64,000 bases of DNA from Atherix ibis (taxonomy: Eukaryota > Arthropoda > Insecta > Diptera > Athericidae): NCBI GenBank assembly GCA_958298945.1, contig OY282609.1, forward strand, positions 42,050,954 to 42,114,953, read 5' to 3'. The position numbers and the translations under genes are program-made. Shown here one piece after another: positions 1 to 10,340 of the stretch (its first letter is position 1; every line of letters begins with the position of its first letter). The notes under the pieces are model-generated. The model did no database searches. It worked only from the letters and a program-made list of their open reading frames with translations, and was not told the DNA's origin.

Positions 1-25
1 TATTCAGTGGTATTTTTCAAGAGGA

Positions 26-33
26 ATATTCAG
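26..33. other. GAATATTC palindrome at unit junctions (representative)
   Basis: Where two consensus units meet, the sequence is GAATATTC, a perfect 8-bp palindrome that contains an SspI recognition sequence (AATATT). It recurs about once per unit through the window except in units with substitutions there (for example GATTATTC, GAAAACTC and GAATATTA). It also has the form GAAnnTTC, an inverted pair of the pentamer core bound by heat-shock factors. The palindrome is directly visible; any protein binding is inference. Confidence 0.8.
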
Positions 34-702
34 TGGTATTTTTCAAGAAGAATATTCATTGGTATTTTTAAAGAGGAATATTCAGTGGTATTTTTCAAAA
101 CGAATATTCAGTGCTATTTTTCAAAAGAAATATTCAGTGGTATTTTTCAAAACGAATATTCAGTGGTATTTTTCAAGAGAAAAATTAAGTGGTATTTTTC
201 AAGAGGAATATTCAGTGGTATTTTCCAAGAGGAATATTCAGTGGTATCTTTCAAGAGGAATATTAAGTGGTTTTTTTCAAGAGGTATATTCAGTGGTATT
301 TTTAAAGAGGAATATTCAGTGGTATTTTTCAAGAGAAATATTCAGTGGTATTTTTATAGAGGAATATTCAGTGTTATTTTTCGAGAGGAATATTCAGTGG
401 TATTTTTCAAGAGGAATATTCAGTGGTATTTTTCAAGAGGAATATTCAGTGGTATTTTTCAAGAGGAGTATTCAGTGGTATTTTTCATGAGGAATATTCA
501 GTGGTATTTATCAAGAAGAATATTCAGTGATATTTTTCAAGAGGTATTTTCAGTGGTATTTTTCAAGAGGAATATTCAGTGGTATTTTTCAAGGGGAAAA
601 CTCAGTTGTATTTTTTAAGAGGAGTATTCAGTGGTATTTGTCAAAAGGAATATTCGGTGGTATTTTTCAAGAGGAATATTCAGTGGTATTTTTCAAGTGG
701 AC

Positions 703-736
703 TATTCAGTGATATTTGGTATTTTTCAAGAAGAAA
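703..736 (+). repeat. 34-bp marker unit (first of 16)
   Basis: This unit is 34 bp instead of 26 because 8 bp are added after TGATATTT, giving TGATATTTGGTATTTTTC. The same odd unit begins at 703, 2765, 5062, 10895, 12750, 18529, 22153, 26033, 26930, 28706, 32148, 34705, 37262, 39819, 41542 and 43265. A single slippage or exchange event, later spread by HOR amplification, explains the identical insertion. The first three copies end AAGAAGAAA and the later ones AAGAGGAAA. The copy at 28706 reads TTTGTTA and the one at 43265 reads TTTGATA. None was seen after 43298. Confidence 0.93.
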
Positions 737-2902
737 TATTCAGTAGAATTTTTAAAGAGGAATATTCAGTGGTATTTTTTAAGAGAAAAATTCAGTGGTA
801 TTTTTCAATTGGAATATTCAGTGGTATTTTTCAAGAGGAATATTCAGTGGTGTTTTTCAAGAGGAATATTTAGTGGTATTTTTCAAGAGGATTATTCAGT
901 GGTATTTTTCAAGAGGAATATTCAGTGGTATTTTTCAAGAGGAAAACTCAGTTGTATTTTTTAAGAGGAGTATTCAGTGGTATTTTTCAAAAATAATATT
1001 CGGTGGTATTTTTCAAGAGGAATATTCAGTGGTATTTTTCAAGGGGGCTATTCAGTGATATTTTTCAAGAGGAATATTCAGTGGTATTTTGCAAGAGGAA
1101 TATTCAGTCGAATTTGTAAAGAGGAATATTCAGTGGTATTTTTCAAGAGAAAAATTCAGTGGTATTTTACAAGTGGAATATTCAGTGGTATTTTTCAAGG
1201 GGAATATTCAGTGGTATTTTTCAAGAGAAATATTCAGTGGTATTTTTCAAGAGGATTATTCAGTGGTATTTTTCAAGAGGATTATTCAGTGGTATTTTTC
1301 AAGAGGACTATTCAGTGATATTTTTCAAGAGGAATGTTCAGTGGTATTTTTAAAGAAGAATATTCAGTGGTATTTTTCAAGAGAAATATTCAGTGGTATT
1401 TTTCAAAAGGAATATTCAGTGGTATTTTTTAAGAGGAATATTCAGTGGTATTTTTCAAGAGGAATATTCAGTAGTATTTTTCAAAACGAATATTCAGTGA
1501 TATTTTTTAAGAGGAATATTCAGTGGTATTTTTAAAGACGAATATTCCGTGGTATTTTTCAAGAGGAATATTCAGTGGTATTTTTCAAGAGGAATATTCA
1601 GTGGTATTTTTCAAAATGGATATTCAGTAGTATTTTTCAAGAGTAATATTCAGTGGTATTTTTCAAGAGGAATATTCAGTGGTATTTTCCAAGAGAAATA
1701 TTGAGTGGTATTTTTAAAGAGGAATATTCAGTGGTATTTTTCAAGAGAAAAATTAAGTGGTATTTTTTAAGAGGAATATTCAGTGGTGTTTTCCAAGAGG
1801 AATATTCAGTGGTATCTTTCAAGAGGAATATTAAGTGGTATTTTTCAAGAGGTATATTCAGTGGTATTTTTAAAGAAGAATATTCAGTGGCATTTTTCAA
1901 GAGGAATATTCAGTGGTATTTTTCAAGAGAAATATTCAGTGGTATTTTTATAGAGGAATATTCAGTGTTATTTTTCAAGAGGAATAATCAGTGGTATTTT
2001 TCAAGAGGAATATTCAGTGGTATTTTTCAAGAGGAATATTTAGTGGTATTTTTCAAGAGGAGTATTCAGTGGTATTTTTCAAGAGGAATATTCAGTGGTA
2101 TTTTTCAAGAAGAATATTCATTGGTATTTTTAAAGAGGAATATTCAGTGGTATTTTTCAAAACGAATATTCAGTGGTATTTTTCAAAAGAAATATTCAGT
2201 GGTATTTTTCAAAACGAATATTCAGTGGTATTTTTCAAGAGAAAAATTAAGTGGTATTTTTCAAGAGGAATATTCAGTGGTATTTTCCAAGAGGAATATT
2301 CAGTGGTATCTTTCAAGAGGAATATTAAGTGGTTTTTTTCAAGAGGTATATTCAGTGGTATTTTTAAAGAGGAATATTCAGTGGTATTTTTCAAGAGAAA
2401 TATTCAGTGGTATTTTTATAGAGGAATATTCAGTGTTATTTTTCGAGAGGAATATTCAGTGATATTTTTCAAGAGGAATATTCAGTGGTATTTTTCAAGA
2501 GGAATATTCAGTGGTATTTTTCAAGAGGAGTATTCAGTGGTATTTTTCAAGAGGAATATTCAGTGGTATTTATCAAGAAGAATATTCAGTGATATTTTTC
2601 AAGAGGTATTTTCAGTGGTATTTTTCAAGAGGAATATTCAGTGGTATTTTTCAAGGGGAAAACTCAGTTGTATTTTTTAAGAGGAGTATTCAGTGGTATT
2701 TGTCAAAAGGAATATTCGGTGGTATTTTTCAAGAGGAATATTCAGTGGTATTTTTCAAGTGGACTATTCAGTGATATTTGGTATTTTTCAAGAAGAAATA
2801 TTCAGTAGAATTTTTAAAGAGGAATATTCAGTGGTATTTTTTAAGAGAAAAATTCAGTGGTATTTTTCAATTGGAATATTCAGTGGTATTTTTCAAGAGG
2901 AA

Positions 2903-3033
2903 TATTCAGTGGTATTTTTCAAGAGTAATATTCAGTGTTTTTTTTTCAAGAGGAATATTCAGTGGTAATTTTCAAGAGGAATATTCAGTGGTATTTTTCA
3001 AGAGGAAAACTCATTTGTATTTTTTAAGAGGAG
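2903..3033 (+). repeat. 131-bp segment (5 units + 1 bp) absent from the first HOR copy
   Basis: Copies 2 and 3 of block A carry this segment (2903-3033 and 5200-5330). Copy 1 jumps straight across the equivalent point at position 841. The A-to-B offset changes from 2,062 to 2,193 bp exactly here. The segment holds the T9 unit, which accounts for the extra base. Because block C and E copies also contain this order of units, loss in copy 1 is more likely than gain in copies 2 and 3. Confidence 0.88.
2938..2946 (+). repeat. T-run unit, length-variable T8/T9/T10 among homologous units
   Basis: In one unit type GGTA has become GTTT, creating an uninterrupted T run before CAAGAGG. Homologous runs are T9 at 2938-2946, T9 at 5235-5243, T8 at 11016-11023, T9 at 11744-11752, T8 at 18650-18657, T10 at 20911-20920, T8 at 22274-22281 and T9 at 22898-22906. 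T8 keeps the unit at 26 bp; T9 and T10 make it 27 and 28 bp. At about 20209 an A interrupts the run. The pattern is simple homopolymer slippage nested inside the satellite. Confidence 0.93.
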
Positions 3034-3240
3034 TATTCAGTGGTGTTTTTCAAGAGGAATATTTAGTGGTATTTTTCAAGAGGATTATTCAGTGGTATTT
3101 TTCAAGAGGAATATTCAGTGGTATTTTTCAAGAGGAAAACTCAGTTGTATTTTTTAAGAGGAGTATTCAGTGGTATTTTTCAAAAACAATATTCGGTGGT
3201 ATTTTTCAAGAGGAATATTCAGTGGTATTTTTCAAGGGGG

Positions 3241-3448
3241 CTATTCAGTGATATTTTTCAAGAGGAATATTCAGTGGTATTTTGCAAGAGGAATATTCAG
3301 TCGAATTTGTAAAGAGGAATATTCAGTGGTATTTTTCAAGGGGGCTATTCAGTGATATTTTTCAAGAGGAATATTCAGTGGTATTTTGCAAGAGGAATAT
3401 TCAGTCGAATTTGTAAAGAGGAATATTCAGTGGTATTTTTCAAGAGAA
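3241..3448 (+). repeat. 104-bp (4-unit) tandem duplication inside HOR copy 2
   Basis: The segments 3241-3344 and 3345-3448 are consecutive copies beginning CTATTCAGTGATATTTTTC and including the rare units ending GTATTTTGCAAG and TCGAATTTGTAAAG. Block A copies 1 and 3 have the four units only once (from about 1048 and 5538). This explains why copy 2 is 2,297 bp and the base HOR 2,193 bp. Confidence 0.92.
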
Positions 3449-6400
3449 AAATTCAGTGGTATTTTACAAGTGGAATATTCAGTGGTATTTTTCAAGGGGA
3501 ATCTTCAGTGGTATTTTTCAAGAGAAATATTCAGAGGTATTTTTCAAGAGGATTATTCAGTGGTATTTTTCAAGAGGATTATTCAGTGGTATTTTTCAAG
3601 AGGACTATTCAGTGATATTTTTCAAGAGGAATGTTCAGTGGTATTTTTAAAGAAGAATATTCAGTGGTATTTTTCAAGAGAATTATTCAGTGGTATTTTT
3701 CAAAAGGAATATTCAGTGGTATTTTTTAAGAGGAATATTCAGTGGTATTTTTCAAGAGGAATATTCAGTAGTATTTTTCAAAACGAATATTCAGTGATAT
3801 TTTTTAAGAGGAATATTCAGTGGTATTTTTAAAGACGAATATTCCGTGGTATTTTTCAAGAGGAATATTCAGTGGTATTTTTCAAGAGGAATATTCAGTG
3901 GTATTTTTCAAAATGGATATTCAGTAGTATTTTTCAAGAGTAATATTCAGTGGTATTTTTCAAGAGGAATATTCAGTGGTATTTTCCAAGAGAAATATTG
4001 AGTGGTATTTTTAAAGAGGAATATTCAGTGGTATTTTTCAAGAGAAAAATTAAGTGGTATTTTTTAAGAGGAATATTCAGTGGTGTTTTCCAAGAGGAAT
4101 ATTCAGTGGTATCTTTCAAGAGGAATATTAAGTGGTATTTTTCAAGAGGTATATTCAGTGGTATTTTTAAAGAAGAATATTCAGTGGCATTTTTCAAGAG
4201 GAATATTCAGTGGTATTTTTCAAGAGAAATATTCAGTGGTATTTTTATAGAGGAATATTCAGTGTTATTTTTCAAGAGGAATAATCAGTGGTATTTTTCA
4301 AGAGGAATATTCAGTGGTATTTTTCAAGAGGAATATTTAGTGGTATTTTTCAAGAGGAGTATTCAGTGGTATTTTTCAAGAGGAATATTCAGTGGTATTT
4401 TTCAAGAAGAATATTCATTGGTATTTTTAAAGAGGAATATTCAGTGGTATTTTTCAAAACGAATATTCAGTGGTATTTTTCAAAAGAAATATTCAGTGGT
4501 ATTTTTCAAAACGAATATTCAGTGGTATTTTTCAAGAGAAAAATTAAGTGGTATTTTTCAAGAGGAATATTCAGTGGTATTTTCCAAGAGGAATATTCAG
4601 TGGTATCTTTCAAGAGGAATATTAAGTGGTTTTTTTCAAGAGGTATATTCAGTGGTATTTTTAAAGAGGAATATTCAGTGGTATTTTTCAAGAGAAATAT
4701 TCAGTGGTATTTTTATAGAGGAATATTCAGTGTTATTTTTCGAGAGGAATATTCAGTGGTATTTTTCAAGAGGAATATTCAGTGGTATTTTTCAAGAGGA
4801 ATATTCAGTGGTATTTTTCAAGAGGAGTATTCAGTGGTATTTTTCAAGAGGAATATTCAGTGGTATTTATCAAGAGGAATATTCAGTGATATTTTTCAAG
4901 AGGTATTTTCAGTGGTATTTTTCAAGAGGAATATTCAGTGGTATTTTTCAAGGGGAAAACTCAGTTGTATTTTTTAAGAGGAGTATTCAGTGGTATTTGT
5001 CAAAAGGAATATTCGGTGGTATTTTTCAAGAGGAATATTCAGTGGTATTTTTCAAGTGGACTATTCAGTGATATTTGGTATTTTTCAAGAAGAAATATTC
5101 AGTAGAATTTTTAAAGAGGAATATTCAGTGGTATTTTTTAAGAGAAAAATTCAGTGGTATTTTTCAATTGGAATATTCAGTGGTATTTTTCAAGAGGAAT
5201 ATTCAGTGGTATTTTTCAAGAGTAATATTCAGTGTTTTTTTTTCAAGAGGAATATTCAGTGGTAATTTTCAAGAGGAATATTCAGTGGTATTTTTCAAGA
5301 GGAAAACTCATTTGTATTTTTTAAGAGGAGTATTCAGTGGTGTTTTTCAAGAGGAATATTTAGTGGTATTTTTCAAGAGGATTATTCAGTGGTATTTTTC
5401 AAGAGGAATATTCAGTGGTATTTTTCAAGAGGAAAACTCAGTTGTATTTTTTAAGAGGAGTATTCAGTGGTATTTTTCAAAAATAATATTCGGTGGTATT
5501 TTTCAAGAGGAATATTCAGTGGTATTTTTCAAGGGGGCTATTCAGTGATATTTTTCAAGAGGAATATTCAGTGGTATTTTGCAAGAGGAATATTCACTCG
5601 AATTTGTAAAGAGGAATATTCAGTGGTATTTTTCAAGAGAAAAATTCAGTGGTATTTTACAAGTGGAATATTCAGTGGTATTTTTCAAGGGGAATATTCA
5701 GTGGTATTTTTCAAGAGAAATATTCAGTGGTATTTTTCAAGAGGATTATTCAGTGGTATTTTTCAAGAGGATTATTCAGTGGTATTTTTCAAGAGGACTA
5801 TTCAGTGATATTTTTCAAGAGGAATGTTCAGTGGTATTTTTAAAGAAGAATATTCAGTGGTATTTTTCAAGAGAAATATTCAGTGGTATTTTTCAAAAGG
5901 AATATTCAGTGGTATTTTTTAAGAGGAATATTCAGTGGTATTTTTCAAGAGGAATATTCAGTAGTATTTTTCAAAACGAATATTCAGTGATATTTTTTAA
6001 GAGGAATATTCAGTGGTATTTTTAAAGACGAATATTCCGTGGTATTTTTCAAGAGGAATATTCAGTGGTATTTTTCAAGAGGAATATTCAGTGGTATTTT
6101 TCAAAATGGATATTCAGTAGTATTTTTCAAGAGTAATATTCAGTGGTATTTTTCAAGAGGAATATTCAGTGGTATTTTCCAAGAGAAATATTGAGTGGTA
6201 TTTTTAAAGAGGAATATTCAGTGGTATTTTTCAAGAGGTATATTCAGTGGTATTTTAAAAGAGGAATATTTAGTGGTATTTTTCAAGAGGAATAATCAGT
6301 GGTATTTTTCAAGAGAAATATTCAGTGGTATTTTTCAAGACGATTATTCAGTGGTATTTTTCAAGAAGAATATTCAGTTGTATTTTTCAAGAAGAAAATT

Positions 6401-7019
6401 CAGTGGTATTTTCCAAGAGGAATATTCAGTGGTATTTTTAAAGAGTAATATTCAGTGGTATTTTTCAAGAGGAATATTCAGTGGTATTTTTCAAGATTAA
6501 TATTCAGTGGTATTTTTCAAGAGGAAAACTCAGTTGTATTTTTTAAGAGGAGCATTCAGTGGTGTTTTTCAAGAGGAATATTCAGTGGTATTTTTCAAGA
6601 GGAATATTCAGTGGTATTTTTCAAGAGGAATATTCAGTGATATTTTTTAAGAGAAATATTCGGTGGTATTTTTCAAGGGGAATATTCAATGGTATTTTTT
6701 AAGAGAAATATTCAGTGGTATTTTTCAAGAAGAATATTCATTGGTATTTTTAAAGAGGAATATTCAGTGGTATTTTTCAAAACGAATATTCAGTGGTATT
6801 TTTCAAGAGGAAAATTGAGTGGTATTTTTCAAGAGGAATATTCAGTGGTATTTTCCAAGAGGAATATTCAGTGGTATCATTCAACAGGAATATTAAGTGG
6901 TATTTTTCAAGAGGTATATTCAGTGGTATTTTTAAAGAGGCATATTCAGTGGCATTTTTCAAGAGGAATATTCAGTGGTATTTTTCAAGAGAAATATTCA
7001 GTTGTATTTTTCAAGAGGA

Positions 7020-7028
7020 TTATTCGGC
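7020..7028 (+). repeat. CpG-bearing GGCGG variant unit (first of about 38)
   Basis: The consensus unit contains no CpG. This variant unit, ATTCGGCGG, contains two, and it is placed once per family-2 cassette. I counted roughly 38 occurrences, for example near 7020, 10326, 14191, 24296, 30939, 44386, 47217, 51636, 58114 and 62949, and none in block A (1-6235). Other CpG-bearing variants are CAAAACGAATATTC, CAAGACGATTATTC, ATTCCGTGG and CAGCGGTATTTTAAAAG. Confidence 0.85.
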
Positions 7029-8014
7029 GGCATTTTTCAAGAAGAATATTCAGTGGTATTTTTCAAGAAGAATATTCAGTGGTATTTTCCAAGAGGAATA
7101 TTCAGTGGTATTTTTATAGAGGAATATTCAGTGTTATTTTTCAAGAGGAATATTCAGTGGTATTTTCCAAGAGGAATATTCAGTGGTATTTTCCAAGAGG
7201 AATATTCAGTGGTATTTTTCAAGAGGAGTATTCAGTGGTATTTTTCAAGAGGAATATTCAGTGGTATTTTTCAAGAAGAATATTCATTGGTATTTTTAAA
7301 GAGGAATATTCAGTGGAATTTTTCAAAACGAATATTCAGTGGTATTTTTCAAGAGGAATATTCAGTGGTATTTTTCAAAATGGATATTCAGTAGTATTTC
7401 TCAAGAGTAATATTCAGTGGTATTTTTCAAGAGGAATATTCAGTGGTATTTTCCAAGAGGAATATTGAGTGGTATTTTTAAAGAAGATTATTCAGTGGTA
7501 TTTTTCAAGAGGTATATTCAGCGGTATTTTAAAAGAGGAATATTTAGTGGTGTTTTTCAAGAGGAATATCCAGTGGTATTTTTCAAGAGAAATATTCCGT
7601 GGTATTTTTCAAGACGATTATTCAGTGGTATTTTTCTAGAAGAATATTCAGTGGTATTTTTCAAGAAGAAAATTCAGTGGTATTTTCCAAGAGGAATATT
7701 CAGTGGTATTTTTAAAGAGTAATATTCAGTGGTATTTTTCAAGAGGAAAACTCAGTTGTATTTTTTAAGAGGAGCATTCAGTGGTGTTTTTCAAGAGGAA
7801 TATTCAGTGGTATTTTTCAAGAGGAATATTCAGTGGTATTTTTCAAGAGGAATATTCAGTGATATTTTTTAAGAGAAATATTCGGTGGTATTTTTCAAGG
7901 GGAATATTCAATGGTATTTTTTAAGAGAAATATTCAGTGATATTTTTCAAGAAGAATATTCATTGGTATTTTTAAAGAGGAATATTCAGTGGTATTTTTC
8001 AAAACGAATATTCA

Positions 8015-8536
8015 GTGGTATTTTTCAAGAGGAGTATTCAGTGGTATTTTTCAAGAGGAATATTCAGTGGTATTTTTCAAGAAGAATATTCATTGGTATT
8101 TTTAAAGAGGAATATTCAGTGGAATTTTTCAAAACGAATATTCAGTGGTATTTTTCAAGAGGAATATTCAGTGGTATTTTTCAAAATGGATATTCAGTAG
8201 TATTTTTCAAGAGTAATATTCAGTGGTATTTTTCAAGAGGAATATTCAGTGGTATCATTCAACAGGAATATTCAGTGGTATTTTTCAAGAGGAATATTAA
8301 GTGGTATTTTTCAAGAGGAGTATTCAGTGGTATTTTTCAAGAGGAATATTCAGTGGTATTTTTCAAGAAGAATATTCATTGGTATTTTTAAAGAGGAATA
8401 TTCAGTGGAATTTTTCAAAACGAATATTCAGTGGTATTTTTCAAGAGGAATATTCAGTGGTATTTTTCAAAATGGACATTCAGTAGTATTTTTCAAGAGT
8501 AATATTCAGTGGTATTTTTTAAGAGGAATATTCAGT
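8015..8536 (+). repeat. 286-bp spaced duplication (11 units)
   Basis: The ordered units starting at 8015 (GGAGTATTC, then AAGAATATTCATTGG, then GTGGAATTTTTC, then AAAATGGATATTC) are repeated from 8301, an offset of 286 bp or exactly 11 units. A third related copy begins at 7209, 806 bp (31 units) upstream. The two copies at 8015 and 8301 differ slightly at their ends (ATCATTCAACAGG in one, TTTTCCAAGAGG in the other), so the matched part is about 235 bp. Confidence 0.8.
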
Positions 8537-10340
8537 GGTATTTTCCAAGAGGAATATTGAGTGGTATTTTTAAAGAAGATTATTCAGTGGTATTTTTCAA
8601 GAGGTATATTCAGCGGTATTTTAAAAGAGGAATATTTAGTGGTATTTTTCAAGAGGAATGATCAGTGGTATTTTTCAAGAGAAATATTCCGTGGTATTTT
8701 TCAAGACGATTATTCAGTGGTATTTTTCTAGAAGAATATTCAGTGGTATTTTTCAAGAAGAAAATTCAGTGGTATTTTCCAAGAGGAATATTCAGTAATA
8801 TTTTTAAAGAGTAATATTCAGTGGTATTTTTCAAAAGGAATATTCAGTGGTATTTTTCAAGATTAATATTCAGCGGTATTTTTCAAGAAGAAAACTCAGT
8901 TGTATTTTTTAAGAGGAGCATTCAGTGGTATTTTTCAAGAGGAATATTCAGTGGTATTTTTCAAGAGGAATATTCAGTGGTATTTTTCAAGAGGAATATT
9001 CAGTGATATTTTTCAAGAGAAATATTCGGTGGTATTTTTCAAGGGGAATATTCAATGGTATTTTGTAAGAGAAATATTCAGTGGTATTTTTCAAGAAGAA
9101 TATTCATTGGTATTTTTAAAGAGGAATATTCAGTGGTATTTTTCAAAACGTATATTCAGTGGTATTTTTCAAGAGAATAATTGAGTGGTATTTTTCAAGA
9201 GGAATATTCAGTGGTATTTTCCAAGAGGAATATTCAGTGGTATCTTTCAAGAGGAATATTAAGTGGTATTTTTCAAGAGGTATATTCAGTGGTATTTTTA
9301 AAGAGGAATATTCAGTGGCATTTTTCAAGAGGAATATTCAGTGGTATTTTTCAAGAGAAATATTCAGTTGTATTTTTCAAGAGGATTATTCGGCGGTATT
9401 TTTCAAAATGGATATTCAGTAGTATTTTTCAAGAGTAATATTCAGTGGTATTTTTCAAGAGGAATATTCAGTGGTATTTTCCAAGAGGAATATTGAGTGG
9501 TATTTTTAAAGAAGATTATTCAGTGGTATTTTTCAAGAGGTATATTTAGCGGTATTTTAAAAGAGGAATATTTAGTGGTGTTTTTCAAGAGGAATAATCA
9601 GTGGTATTTTTCAAGACAAATATTCCGTGGTATTTTTCAAGACGATTATTCAGTGGTAATTTTCTAGAAGAATATTCAGTGGTATTTTTCAAGAAGAAAA
9701 TTCAGTGGTATTTTCCAAGAGGAATATTCAGTGGTATTTTTAAAGAGTAATATTCAGTGGTATTTTTCAAAAGGAATATTCAGTGGTATTTTTCAAGATT
9801 AATATTCAGTGGTATTTTTCAAGAAGAAAACTCAGTTGTATTTTTTAAGAGGAGCATTCAGTGGTATTTTTCAAGAGGAATATTCAGTGGTATTTTTCAA
9901 GAGGAATATTCAGTGGTATTTTTCAAGAGGAATATTCAGTGATATTTTTCAAGAGAAATATTCGGTGGTATTTTTCAAGGGGAATATTCAATGGTATTTT
10001 TTAAGAGAAATATTCAGTGGTATTTTTCAAGAAGAATATTCATTGGTATTTTTAAAGAGGAATATGCAGTGGTATTTTTCAAAACGTATATTCAGTAGTA
10101 TTTTTCAAGAGAATAATTGAGTGGTATTTTTCAAGAGGAATATTCAGTGGTATTTTCCAAGAGGAATATTCAGTGGTATCTTTTAAGAGGAATATTAAGT
10201 GGTATTTTTCAAGAGGTATATTCAGTGGTATTTTTAAAGAGGAATATTCAGTGGCATTTTTCAAGAGGAATATTCAGTGGTATTTTTCAAGAGAAATATT
10301 CAGTTGTATTTTTCAAGAGGATTATTCGGCGGTATTTTTC
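8469..10340 (+). repeat. 936-bp tandem duplication (36 units) with chimeric junction unit
   Basis: Segments of about 8469-9404 and 9405-10340 match at an offset of 936 bp. The unit at 9387-9412 is a hybrid: it begins like the GGCGGTATTTTTC unit and ends AAAATGG, two parts that elsewhere belong to separate units. In the second copy the equivalent GGCGG unit continues normally into CAAGAAGAATATTC. The hybrid marks where an unequal exchange removed 13 units of the 49-unit HOR and left a 36-unit version. Confidence 0.85.

Larger units (their letters stand above)
1..6235 (+). repeat. HOR block A: family 1, 2,193-2,297-bp higher-order repeat, about 2.8 copies
   Basis: Three copies lie in tandem: 1-2062, 2063-4359 and 4360-6235 (incomplete). 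Landmarks repeat at fixed offsets, for example 1653 and 3950 (2,297 bp), then 3950 and 6143 (2,193 bp). The base length of 2,193 bp is 84 units plus 9 bp. The 9 bp are explained by one 34-bp unit (+8) and one T9 unit (+1). Copy 1 is 131 bp shorter than the base and copy 2 is 104 bp longer through an internal duplication. Similarity to copies 1 and 2 stops near 6236, where the unit order switches to family 2. Diagnostic units are GGAAAACTCAGTTG, CAAGGGGGCTATTC and CAAGTGGACTATTC. There is no gene here. Confidence 0.93.
6236..10340 (+). repeat. HOR block B: family 2, 1,274-bp HOR with shortened 1,092- and 936-bp copies
   Basis: The landmark TATTGAGTGG occurs at 6189, 7463, 8555 and 9491. The spacings are 1,274, 1,092 and 936 bp, exactly 49, 42 and 36 units. 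The full 49-unit period is the same as in block D, so B and D are one family. Family 2 is recognised by CAAAATGGATATTCAG, TTCAAGACGATTATTC, CAGCGGTATTTTAAAAG and GGCGGTATTTTTC units, which are absent from or rare in family 1. There is no gene here; reading frames consist only of the repeat. Confidence 0.88.

Noticed and set aside
147..332. Minus-strand open frames of about 61-74 codons (for example 147-332, 1676-1900, 30692-30877)
   Set aside because: They recur at HOR spacing where variant units have lost the TGA triplets of the minus strand (for example TTTTCCAAG in place of TTTTTCAAG). They are by-products of the satellite, not genes.
3950..5071. A 373-codon open frame, the longest in the window, and a 341-codon frame at 54162-55187
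   Set aside because: They contain only the translated 26-bp repeat, start at GTG rather than ATG, and end wherever a variant unit happens to create a stop. Parallel long frames exist in the other + strand phases. There is no conserved domain or gene context.
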